Shown: in pieces, positions 54,527 through 64,000 of the stretch
Layout of the letters: each line of letters begins with the position of its first letter
How positions within the stretch are numbered: the first letter of the stretch is position 1
Assembly (NCBI GenBank): GCA_965153355.1
Contig: OZ231127.1
Location: forward strand, 89,714,001-89,778,000
Origin: Flaccisagitta enflata
Taxonomy: Eukaryota > Chaetognatha > Sagittoidea > Aphragmophora
Direction: 5' to 3'
Length of the DNA stretch: 64,000 bases
The notes under the pieces: generated by a model
What the model was told of the DNA's origin: nothing
What the model saw: the letters and a program-made list of their open reading frames with translations, nothing else
The model's database searches: none
Program-made: the position numbers and the translations under genes

Positions 54527-55122
54527 CAAGAGTGCTTGAGAAGTTTATCTACCGTCGCGGTCGCGGTCGGGTGGTTTTTCCAGTCGCGGTTGATTAGTTT
54601 CTCAATGAACGATGCAAAAATTATTTCTTTTATCATCTTTCATTTTCCCTTTTCCCTTTTGTTATTCTTCCCCTCGCTTTGACCACCACCAGAGCGTTGT
54701 TATAAATCGAGGCGTTGTTTATCTTGAGATTTTTCGAGATAACGCTTGCGCCAGGCGAGTCCGCGGCTTTGTAAAAACAGTCATTTTCTGGGGGTTTACT
54801 CAGGGGGTTGACGTTACAAAGTGAGCTAGACGGAGGAACAATAGAGAAAGACGTCAGATATCCATGCTTGAAAAAGCGGTCCACTCTTTATTTGTTTAGA
54901 AAAAAACATGATTTTTGAATTGTTTAAAGTTGAATATAATTGGTTATCATGAACTGCTGAACAATTAGTTTGTCTATATTGCCATCTATTAGTACTAAAT
55001 TGTAATTGTTTTAAGCCTGATAACTTGGAGAACTATTGCTTGCAAAAATTACTTAGAAATAATGGATAATGGTTTAATGAAGTTGATTGGTTTATCATGG
55101 TTTTATTCATGTAGACATTTGA

Positions 55123-55190
<68 letters not shown>
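55123..55190. repeat. (CT)n microsatellite
   Basis: About 68 bp of CT. A (GA)n run lies nearby at 55330-55369 and another at 56298-56325. Confidence 0.96.
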
Positions 55191-55194
<4 letters not shown>

Positions 55195-55326
55195 CTTTCT
55201 CTCTGTGTACATATTTGTGTGTTTTGGGACAAAAAGGAAAAAAAATTGTCGCCGATTTCTGATGAGTTTTTAGGGTTTTATTTGTCCATCGACCCCAGTG
55301 ACCTTGATGATCACAATAGAAGAGAA

Positions 55327-55375
<49 letters not shown>

Positions 55376-56298
55376 AGACAGAGTTTTCTACCATTCTACC
55401 ACCCTTGACTAGGAGTCACAGCTGGAGAGTTGAGGAGGCAGAAAACTCGACTCGAAAAATTGGTTCTTTTGAAAGTAAATCTGTTGTAAATCAGAAATCG
55501 TCGTCGGATGCAATTCAAAAGGGGACAAATAAATCTCGCTGGCAAGTGGGAATCGACAGTAAAATCAGAAATACTTTGGGAACGACGCAAAACGAAAAGA
55601 AAAGGATGAGTCTCTGGATGGACGGAAAAAGTGACATCCGAATGTCCAAGATTGATGAGAATTTTTTTCCATTTAAAAAATGATTGAGTCGCTTAAGACG
55701 GGAGAATATGGCAGGGTTAAACAGTCTTCGGCGGAGAGAGTGAGTTGCCATGAATTTGTACTGTTTATTAACAATTTAGTATTTGAAATTGCAGCTGAAT
55801 CAAATGACTGAGATGAGCGAGTTTAACAGGATAAGGACGTGTCAGGGATATGTCTTTGATGAACGTGGGATGAGTGGGCAAGTAAATCGGTGTGAAAACG
55901 AGTCGGGATAAGTAAACGGCAAGGAAATGAACGAAGATAGTACGAGTTGGCCGTTGCGTTTAAGAAATTAGCCCTAATGCTCACGGTTTTTACAGAATTG
56001 TTAAAAAATTCAATCTTTTCTTGTGTTCTTAACGTCAAGGAAAATTGAACTTTGGAAATTACTGACTTTGTTTTTGATAATTTTCTTTGTGATTTTTTTT
56101 CATCTTTGTTTATTTTTCTTGTTTGATTCTTTAATAGCGCCGATTGATTTAAAGTGAGTCAAATCGCGAGAACTCCAAAGATAAGATTTTGGGCATTTTT
56201 ATGAATTATTTCGGCGAGCCAAAAAATAGAGGTCAATAGCCATCATCTTCCAAAACCCCGGAGCGCTCAGGAGCTAGGAGTGAGGCGGCCCTTCAGCG

Positions 56299-56329
<31 letters not shown>

Positions 56330-57439
56330 AAAAATAAGATAAAAGGAATATAGGAAGAAAAAATCTAAAAAGATAGAAAAAGTATGAAGAATAAGAGGAG
56401 AAACGAAGGAAACAAAAAACAGACAAATAAACAAACAAATAAAAACTAAACAAATACATAAACAAAACAACAAAAAGACAAACAGAAACTTAGCTGAGCA
56501 GAAAAAGGAAAAACTTGAGCAAAAGAAAGTGCCAGAAAAAGGAGAAAGATAAGAAATAGCTTAAGCAAAAGGAAGTACAAAGTTTTAAGTCATATTATCT
56601 GGCAAAGGCGGGGGGATAATGGTGGCATTGATGTTCGTGACGGTGGAGGGGGCGAGGGAGGATGCGGGGTAGAAAGGCGGTGGTTACGATGTCGGCGGCA
56701 GAAGTAGAAGCAGCGGTCTATCAAACCTGATTTGCGATACTTTTGGATCGATTTTCGATCGCCATATTTTTAGATCTTTCCAAAATGAAAAACAAACAAT
56801 GATTATAAAAATCTTTGCACCAGACTACAACCAACACAAAATGTCCATCCGCCCTTTACGTACAAATCTTGAACTAACAAGTTTCACGTCCTCTATGCGA
56901 TAGATTTTCAGTACAATGACAGGTTTAGACTACAATTCAAATTCAAAACGAAATACAAATGAATAGATTTCAGACGGACAAAGTTAGAAACGGCCGCGGA
57001 CAGCCAAAAAAACAGACAAACAGACAGCCTTACAGACGGACGACCAAGCACTAGAAACATCCTGAACCACTTATTAAAGCGCGATTTCTTGTACACAAGA
57101 GAAGGAATAAAAACCAGATGAGTTAAGTTTGATGAGGAAATACTAGATCGACAAATTGAGGCAAAGAAAAGAGAAAGGAGAATTAAGGAGGAGGAAATAA
57201 CGATTACTTAAAGGGAAAAGGGGGGTTGTAGACTGTAGAGTGAGGATGCCAGCAATGGATCAAATACGTGTTTTACCGACGGTAAAAGTTATCTAGTTCT
57301 TGATTTACGAATCATGGACGAGAAAGAAAATCGAAATGGCCGGTCGGCTGTACCGGTGCATTTGACTTGGGAGTAATGCTTTTTTGCGCTGCAGCAACAC
57401 TCGCCGCGCCAATGACTTTGTTTCTTGGGTATAGGGGAA
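55191..57439. other. Gene-free stretch
   Basis: A plus frame of 154 codons (55219-55683) spans a (GA)n run and has no family I know; I do not call it a gene. The rest is AT-rich with short GA repeats and shows no exon. Confidence 0.4.
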
Positions 57440-57518
57440 AATATGGTGTTATTCCCGACATCCCTTTACTTTCCATTTTCCTCTTTTCTTTCTTTTTGAT
57501 TTCTTCTTTCTTTTTTTT
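57440..57518 (+). repeat. ~78-bp direct repeat, left copy
   Basis: ATATGGTGTTATTCCCGACA then TCCCTTTACTTTCCATTTTC...CTTTCTTTTTTTTT, repeated at 58658-58736 with few changes. The two copies bracket the palindrome-headed element and its tandem core. Confidence 0.85.
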
Positions 57519-57519
57519 T

Positions 57520-58657
57520 AGTCGCGTGCACGCGACTCAACAACCCGCTCCGTCGGTTGTGATCCGTCAGTCCGTCAGTCGTCGGTCGTGTGCTCTTTCT
57601 TTTTGCGTGTTTTGTCGTTTGGGTCGTCTGGATTATTTTTGAATCAATTTTTGGTGTTTTTCGAGGTATTAGTTGTTCATGGTCATTTTATCGTTTTGGT
57701 AATTTTAGTCATTTGGCCATTTATACGTTTGCTGCATTTATGCATTTTGGCCATTTTGCTTGTTTAGCCATTTGGTCATTTGATCATTTTTGGTCATTTT
57801 GGTCGTTTTGGTGTTTGATGCATTCGGTCATTGATCATTTCAGTTGTTCCAGTGCATTCGGTCATTTTGGTGTTTGGTTGCGTTTTAGTGCATTTAGTCA
57901 TTTAGTCGTTTGGTCATTTGGTCATTTTGATCATTTTGTTTGGTCATTTTTCATCATTTTAGTCATGTTTAGTCGTTTTTGGTCATTTTGGTCATTTGGT
58001 CAGTTTTGGTCATGTTTGGTCATTTATAATTATTTTTGGTCATTTTGGCGTTTTGGTGCGTTTTGGCCTCTAGAGTCTGCTGGTTTTAAGTCTGCTGGTT
58101 GAAGTCTGCGGGTTTAAGTCTGCAGGTTTAAGTCTGCAGGTTTAAGTCTGCTGGGTTTTAACTATGTTGATTAGTGCCCCTTGGTTTAAGTCTCTTGATT
58201 TTGATGCAGTTTAGATCACCCATTTTAGAAGTCTGGTTTAAGAAGATCCTGGTTTTTAAGTCTGGTTTAAGTCTGGTTTAAGTACGGTTTTAGTCTGGTT
58301 TAAGTCTGGTTTAAGTCTGGTTTGAGTCTGGTTTATCTTGGCGTTTTTGAGTCTGGTTTTGAGTGCAGTTTAAGTGCTGGATTGAAGTCTGGGCAGTCTG
58401 GTTTAAGTCTGGTTAATATCTAGTTTAAATTTGGATTTCATATCTTATTTATGTCTGGTTGGGTCTGGTTTACGTCTGGTTTAAGTCTGGTTTGATACGG
58501 ACAGTGCGGTTTTGGTCTGGTTTTAATTCTGGTTTAATTCTGGTTTGATTCTGGTTTGAGTCTGGTTTGAGTCTGGTTTGAGTCTGGTTTGAATCTGGTT
58601 TGAGTCTGGTTTGGGTCTGGTTTGGGTCCGGTTTAAGTCTGATTTTCAATAAAAAAA
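57520..58657 (+). mobile_element. Palindrome-headed repeat with a large tandem core
   Basis: Head AGTCGCGTGCACGCGACT and CCGTCAGTCCGTCAGTCG as in the family. The body is then two tandem arrays: GGTCATTTT units (57680-58060) and TAAGTCTGGTTT units of 12 bp (58080-58650). The usual GCACGCGACT tail is missing. Confidence 0.7.
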
Positions 58658-58736
58658 TATGGTGGTATCCGATATCCCTTTACTTTCCATTTTCCTCTTT
58701 TCTTTCTTTTTGATTTCTTCTTTCTTTTTTTTTTTC
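58658..58736 (+). repeat. ~78-bp direct repeat, right copy
   Basis: Partner of 57440-57518. Confidence 0.85.
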
Positions 58737-58900
58737 TATTTGTGAGAGAGGAAAATAAATCGCTCAAATTTGATCTCCTTATTTCCCTGTTTATATTCAC
58801 AGTCCTGTATACATTTTGAATATCGAATTATGTGTTTACGAAGGCGTCGATTTAAAAAAGCGATCAGAAAAAAAGGCGTAGAACATTAACGTAAATTTTA

Positions 58901-59067
58901 AACAAGGCCGAGAGCACGGCTACCCCATGCCCCAGTTGCGTGCGGGTGGACAGGAGTTTTATTAGAGCAATTGAGCAGGGGCAGTGAGGCCAAAGACCGC
59001 AAGAACATAAAAAAGTAAAATGTGACGGACCGACAAAGCAGGGGGTAGAGTCACGTAGCACGCGACT
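58901..59067 (-). mobile_element. Palindrome-headed repeat, minus copy
   Basis: Plus strand starts AACAAGGCCGAGAGCACGGC, has CAGTTGCGTGCGGGTGGACA, and ends AGAGTCACGTAGCACGCGACT in two pieces. The head palindrome is partly worn. Confidence 0.8.
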
Positions 59068-59232
59068 AAAAAAAAACGATCAGGCTTTCACTAATTATAT
59101 TCTTTATAGAATTGTTTATCTGCCTTTTACTAACTCTTTTTTAGCTTTTGTTCTGATGTTTTTGTCTATTTTTACAAACATCATGATTTATAATTGTCCC
59201 TTTAGTAACAAGATTTTTAATTGTCCCTTTAG

Positions 59233-59630
59233 TACACGCTTTTCTTTTTATAAGAACACTGTTTATAAGAACATCAGCCTCAGATTTGGCCAAAAAATAA
59301 GAACATCTTAAGAACATGCTGAGCCTCAGATTTGAGGGAAAGAAAAATATTTTTCAAAAAAACTGGTAAAATTAGATGAAAAAACTTTAATGATTGATAT
59401 TTTGATAATGGTTTTTAAATTGATAATTTAATATTTATCAAATATCAATCTTACATTTATTTTTATATGACAAAAATGTTTTTTTTAAATAATTGCTTGA
59501 AATATACCATTATAGTAATATAAACATATAACTTTTAAGAAATTATTCAAAAATAAGGACATGTTAAAAACGCTTGAGCCTTAAAACAGGGCTAAAAATC
59601 CATGTTCTTATAAAATGAAAAGCGTGTAAC
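59233..59630. mobile_element. TA-flanked MITE
   Basis: Ends CACGCTTTTCTTTTTATAAG...  and, inverted, TTATAAAATGAAAAGCGTG, each next to TA, which fits a Tc1/mariner-type target site. AT-rich inside without ORF. Related to 17558-18060. Confidence 0.72.
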
Positions 59631-59859
59631 AAAACTACACAGCATTTTGCTAATTTCTGGGATTTGTGTGAGAACTTTAAGGCCAAGACAAAAAAGTTGA
59701 TTATTTCTTGAAATTTAGAAAAAATTAAAACGGTCATCTTCAGATTTTTTGCTCCTCCGCATTACCCAAGTAGGGTGAAAGGATACACCCAACTTTAGCT
59801 TTGTGGAGCATCCAATTGTCTCTCTTCTCGCTAGTTGTCTTTCTTTGCAAACTTGTTGT

Positions 59860-60300
59860 TATTGTTGCGATTGTTTTTTTGCCATTGTTTTTGTCATTGT
59901 CATTGTGACATTGTGTCATTGTTGTTGTCGTTGATGTTATTGTTGTTGTTGTTGTCGTTGTTGTTATTGTCGTTGTTGCTATTGTCTTTGTTGATATTGC
60001 CATAGTTTTTTTGCCATTGTTAATAGTTTTGTTGAGATTGTCGATATCGTTGATATCGTCGTTATTGTTGTATTTGTCATTTTCGTCGTTTTCATCGCTG
60101 TCATAGTTGTTTCCGTTGTCTTTGTTGTTGCTGTTCTCGTTGTTGTTCTCATCGTTGTTGTTCTCATTGCTGTTGTTCTCATTGCTGTTGTTCTCGTTGT
60201 TGTTCTCGTTGTTGTTCTCGTTATTTTTGTTGTTCTTGTTTGTTGTTGGTTTTTTGTTTGTTTGTTTGTTTTTTTTTTTTGCTGTTGTTTACAGTGCTTT
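59860..60300. repeat. Imperfect (GTT)n/(GTC)n block
   Basis: Trinucleotide-rich block like 29530-29900. Confidence 0.9.
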
Positions 60301-60450
60301 GGTTTTAGAGTCTTGATACTTATGCCTTTCATTTGATCATTTCATTTGATTCATTTGATCATTTGATGTGTGCAAAATATTTAATGCAAGAATATCTCGT
60401 TAATTTGTGACAATTTGGTTGTTGCTTTCGCGAAATCACATGCTATTTTT

Positions 60451-60637
60451 AGTCGCGTGCACGCGAATCTACTACCCGCTTTGTCCATCCGTCGGTCGGT
60501 CGGTCGGTCAGCAGGACTTTACTTTTTTTATGATTTTATTTCTTTGACCTCACTGCTCCTGCCCAAATGGTCTGGTGACCTTGAATATAGCCCCTACCCA
60601 TCGGCACGCGACTTCGGTAGCCGTGTATCCGGCCTTA
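60451..60637 (+). mobile_element. Palindrome-headed repeat, TCGCG type
   Basis: Head AGTCGCGTGCACGCGAATCT, (CGGT)n tract, CTGCTCCTGCCCAAATGGTC as in the copy at 30163, tail GGCACGCGACTTCGGTAGCC then GTGTATCCGGCCTT. Confidence 0.9.
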
Positions 60638-60668
60638 TTTTTCATGGCGTTGTCGTGGAATAGAAACG

Positions 60669-60806
60669 AACAAGGCCGGATACACGGCCACCAGTTGCGG
60701 ACGGGTGGGCAGGAGCGGAAATGCGCGTTTTCACACTTTTCGACTCGTGCTCACCGACGGACCGACGGACGGACAAAGCCTCTTATAGAGTTGCGTGTCC
60801 GCAACT
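60669..60806 (-). mobile_element. Palindrome-headed repeat, TTGCG type, minus copy
   Basis: Plus strand starts AACAAGGCCGGATACACGGC, CACCAGTTGCGGACGGGTGG, and ends GAGTTGCGTGTCCGCAACT. It faces the copy at 60451 tail to tail, 31 bp apart. Confidence 0.9.
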
Positions 60807-61431
60807 GAAAAAAGATAAGAAATCAGCAAGCTTTGGAGATACAACGGGTAACTCGCCTCAACTCGACGCGGCTACGTTCGGCCATGGCAACCCTGTCTGT
60901 TTAATTTCTTTAACATTGATATTCTTTACCCAATTCTTTCTAAAAAAAGCTTTTTTGAAAATGATTTGTAAAATCAGGGTGCATTGCCATTGGGGTACAT
61001 TTGGGGTGCTTTTTTTGGGCACTCTGGTCTGCGTAATGTTGGTGCGTTGTTTGGTCGGTTGGTCTGTCTATCCGGCACACGAACGTAAACAGCGCGTATA
61101 ACTTCCGATGTCGGCATCTTTCTTCATGCATGATACACATAGGAGAATTCTCAGAACACTCGTTGCTTAGGTGAAGCTTATATTGTCTTAGTTTTAGCCA
61201 GATTCGATTTTTTTTTCAAGATCATTTTTTTCTTAATGGAAAACTAAAAAAGTCTGTCACTCCTTAGGCTGAGAAGAGAAAAAAATACTCTACTGGAATC
61301 CTTATTGGATAACCCATTCAGACAAATATCTTAACCAGCCAAATTAGGAAAAGAAATAAATCAAAGGTAAATAAAACAATCAAAAGAGTGAGGTTCATTA
61401 TTTCAGATGTAGCCTTTACCAGCTCACTTAC

Positions 61432-61576
61432 CCAAAAAATCCTGAATACTGGAGCCGGAGGTAAAAAACAAGGCTGCGGCTGCGACCAATTTGGCGAGCT
61501 CGGTGAGAAGCACAACCGTGGTGACATTGTAGGAATATTCTTTGCTTCCTCCCCGACTCGCGGTGATGAGAATTCC
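61432..61576 (-). CDS. Orphan exon of an SLC35A-type nucleotide-sugar transporter
   Basis: 145 bp between acaacaacag and a gtaagt donor give 48 residues: GILITASRGGSKEYSYNVTT then VVLLTELAKLVAAAALFFTS. This fits the segment linking the first two membrane helices of SLC35A proteins (Golgi antiporters that import UDP- or CMP-sugars), where TTAVVLxELxKL is typical. SLC35A4/A5 types look closest. Other exons are not recognisable in the window: the 5' side is interrupted by a hAT MITE 15 bp upstream, and no later exon is seen between 50100 and 61400. Confidence 0.6.
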
Positions 61577-61591
61577 CTGTTGTTGTTATCA

Positions 61592-61917
61592 CAGGGGTGT
61601 ATATAGTTGAGCGGCTTTTGATTTTATTCCCCCCCTGCCTTTGATTTTCTTCCCCGCGACGCGTCGCGTCGCATTACAAAATCTTTGATTTTCTACCCTT
61701 CAAAGCTATAAAACAGTATATTTTAGGTTTAAATAGTGTTAAATTGAGTTGTAGTAATTGTACTTTACCTTTTGGTACTACCAAAAGTGTTAAATCTTCA
61801 AAATTTTTCTTTTTTCTTTTTTTCAAACTTTTGATTTTCTTCCTCATCTCCAAACCCTTTGATTTTATTCCCCCCCCATCGGGGGGGGGGGGGAATACTC
61901 AACTTTATACACCCCTG
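61592..61917. mobile_element. hAT-type MITE with perfect 8-bp target duplication
   Basis: Ends CAGGGGTGTATATAGTTGAG and, inverted, CAACTTTATACACCCCTG; flanked on both sides by TGTTATCA. Inside shares TATAAAACAGTATATTTTAG and TTTGATTTTATTCCCC with the copy at 5167. It landed just upstream of the SLC35A-type exon's splice acceptor. Confidence 0.92.
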
Positions 61918-62261
61918 TGTTATCAACGAGATAATGAAAACACAGCCTACACAGTCAGTCCCAATTCCGCATTCGTCCATATGATCGTATCTCAACTATC
62001 TCGGCAAACCAAGACTTTTTTCCATCTGGGCATATGTCGATATAGAAAAGATTAATTTTCTCAGTTGTGTCTTTTGTAAAACCCGAATGAATTCCATAGC
62101 CGTTTGTCTTGTTTACAGTCTTCGATGATTTTCTACTGACTTTGCCTCTTAAATTTTAGGAGAAATTGATTTCTGTATGTTGCTCCATTCAATCATATCA
62201 TTTGATCTTTTTTATCCTTCATTATTTTTAATCTTTCCGATAATTTAAGTATTGGATAGTA

Positions 62262-62773
62262 TCTAGTCATCCAAGGATCGCACATGGTCAGCGGTACCCG
62301 ATGCCCTGCTTGGAGTGATTAGCTGAAGAAGTGGAGTGAGAGCAGGGCAGCGGCCCCAAAGGGCCGATGTCCTGTAGGACAGGGGTGAATTTCCATACGT
62401 CCTGAGAGGGCATATTTGAGGCCTTAGTAGCAATTTTTCATGATATTCAATGGGAATTTTGCATTTTTTTCAATTTCTAGTCAATTTGCCATGTTATTCA
62501 ATGGGAATTTTACTTTTTTCTTAATTTTCATCAATTTTCCATGTTATTCAATGGAAAACATGCATTTTTTTTGCTTTTTTGTAAATTTTCCATGGTATTC
62601 AATGGGAAGTGTGTATTTTGACAATTTCCCATATTATCCGATGGGAATTTGAGGCGTGAGAAGCTTCGAGGGGGGGACGTAGGTACGGACGGACGGACGT
62701 ACAGACGGACATATCGAAATTCACCCCTGTGTCCTACAGGACATCGGCCCTTTGGGGCCGCTGCCCAAAAAGG
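62262..62773 (+). mobile_element. Hairpin-capped minisatellite element, best preserved copy
   Basis: CTAGTCATCCAAGGATCGCA, GGTCAGCGGTACCCGATGCC, AGCAGGGCAGCGGCCCC, left arm GGGCCGATGTCCTGTAGGAC; core of four to five ~50-bp units (CCATGTTATTCAATGGGAAT); a (CGGA)n run; right arm CCTGTGTCCTACAGGACATC then GGCCCTTTGGGGCCGCTGCC. Confidence 0.85.
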
Positions 62774-63081
62774 ATCCGAGCTTGATAATCGCTTTGCTAC
62801 TTCCTTTTGAGTGGCAAAACAAAAAGGGAAAGATGAGAGTCGTATTTCGATATATATCGAAATATGCCCAGATATAAACTAAGTTGCTTTATCTCGTAAC
62901 ATGATGAGATATGACACAATGAAAATTAATGTGACACTTAGGTTTCGCCAAGAGCAAAAAAATCAAAATGGTTTTTACCAAAAACAAATAATTCATCTGA
63001 TAATATATGTCACTTTGGGTAGTAAACAGAGAAAATTGATGCAAAATATCATCAGAATAAAAAAATAGTGATTTTTCATTT

Positions 63082-63430
63082 AACAAGGCCAACACCTATA
63101 AGTCGCGTGCGAGACTTACAGGCAAAGAATGACTTAGAATGACTTTCAATGACTTTCAATGACCTAGAATGACCTAAAATGACCAAAATTGACTTAAAAT
63201 GACTAAAAACCCTAATGACCAAAAATGACTTAACATAACTTAAAATGACTTAAAATGACTTAGAATGACTCAATATGACTTAGAATTACTATAAATGACT
63301 TAAAATGACTTAAAATGACCTAAGAGTTGACATTACAGTACAAAAAAAGTAAAGTGTGACGGACGGACGGACGGATGGACCGACGGACGGACCGACGGAC
63401 AAAGCGGGTTGTAGTCGCATGCACGCGACT
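63082..63430 (-). mobile_element. Palindrome-headed repeat with 10-bp tandem core, minus copy
   Basis: Plus strand starts AACAAGGCCAACACCTATAA, GTCGCGTGCGAGACTT; a core of about 18 AATGACTTAA units; (GGAC)n tract; AAAGCGGGTTGTAGTCGCAT and GCACGCGACT at the end. Confidence 0.85.
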
Positions 63431-64000
63431 AAAAATGACCAATTTCATAAATAGATATTTAAAAATTCATAAACAGATATAAAAAATTGTCTTATAGTAA
63501 TGAAAATTGACATGCAGGTGGTTTGGTGCTTCATTTAACTACCATAAAAATTTCATGACTTTTCTTCACCAGGAAGTGCCCCATTTAAAACTCCAAATAA
63601 AAAACATCCTTTTTTTCATATTTCTGTTGAATCTGACATAGATGCACCCTAAATAACAAATTTGCATAGAAATTGAAAAATTGGAAAAACCAAAAACATC
63701 AGACCCTAGTGAATTACATTATCTCGGGTCTGATGTTTTTAAAAATGCAAAATATTCATCTATGTTCAAGATTAGTTATTTAGGGGATGAATAATGTTTT
63801 TTTCAAAAACTTTAAATTTTGCAATTTGGAATAGAAAAACTCACAAAATTGATACTTTACATCCACCGATTGTTACGAAATTTAAAATACTTAAAGTTGA
63901 ATGCTTCCTTTGACTACCATTCAAATTTCATGACTTTACTCCAATGGTAAGTACCCCAAATGAATTTTTCAAAATAAAATATCCTATTTTTTGAAATTTA
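63431..64000. other. AT-rich right end with a direct repeat and a hairpin
   Basis: 63522-63620 and 63899-63990 are related direct repeats (CATGACTTT, AAGTRCCCCA, CCTWTTTTT). A hairpin with arms AACATCAGACCC / GGGTCTGATGTT lies at 63692-63740. No gene seen. Confidence 0.6.

Noticed and set aside
55219-55683. 154-codon plus ORF as a gene
   Set aside because: It spans a (GA)n run giving REREREREI, matches no family I know, and has no supporting splice structure.

Overview
The window looks like nuclear DNA of an invertebrate animal. Its genes are split by spliceosomal introns with GT-AG borders and give full-length or near full-length matches to conserved eukaryotic proteins. Two of them (rhotekin and the STYXL1 pseudophosphatase) are families I know from animals. 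The DNA between exons is crowded with long dinucleotide and trinucleotide microsatellites, minisatellites, small inverted-repeat elements and retroelement pieces. I cannot name the phylum from sequence alone.

Layout. 1-4800: an 18-bp satellite, an inverted-repeat element and a hairpin-capped minisatellite element, with no gene recognised. 4803-21794, all on the minus strand: IGBP1/TAP42 (4803-9328), ATG101 (9418-11852), an alpha1-type importin alpha (13298-18849) and the AP-3 mu subunit (19305-21794). 21942-34793: GPN2, also minus, whose last intron is 11.4 kb and holds a young LTR retrotransposon that has gag but no recognisable pol. 35288-36411: only the last three exons of an NPEPL1-type aminopeptidase. 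36430-40000: minisatellites and a BEL/Pao pol fragment. 40010-50086: the 5' two thirds of rhotekin (minus); its first intron contains the complete STYXL1 gene on the opposite strand (42639-46343). 50100-64000: mainly repeats, with two orphan exons, one like the start of eIF3 subunit f (54396-54526) and one like a nucleotide-sugar transporter of the SLC35A family (61432-61576).

I rebuilt exon borders by hand from reading phase, splice sites and family alignment. IGBP1, ATG101, importin alpha, AP3M, GPN2 and STYXL1 each close into one open frame (409, 258, 544, 417, 336 and 321 codons). ATG101 needs one GC-AG intron. Rhotekin lacks its 3' exons and NPEPL1 its 5' exons in the same 3.6-kb gap, which points to rearrangement or misassembly. 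The genes are housekeeping functions without an obvious shared pathway: PP2A regulation, autophagy initiation, nuclear import, vesicle coats, RNA polymerase assembly and Rho signalling.

The most unusual content is the repeats. One dispersed family, with at least 13 copies here, starts with an 18-bp palindrome. The palindrome and a matching motif at the far end change together between subfamilies. A second family has long inverted ends around a core of fast-changing roughly 22-bp tandem repeats. Both look like uncatalogued non-autonomous elements, but no database search was possible.
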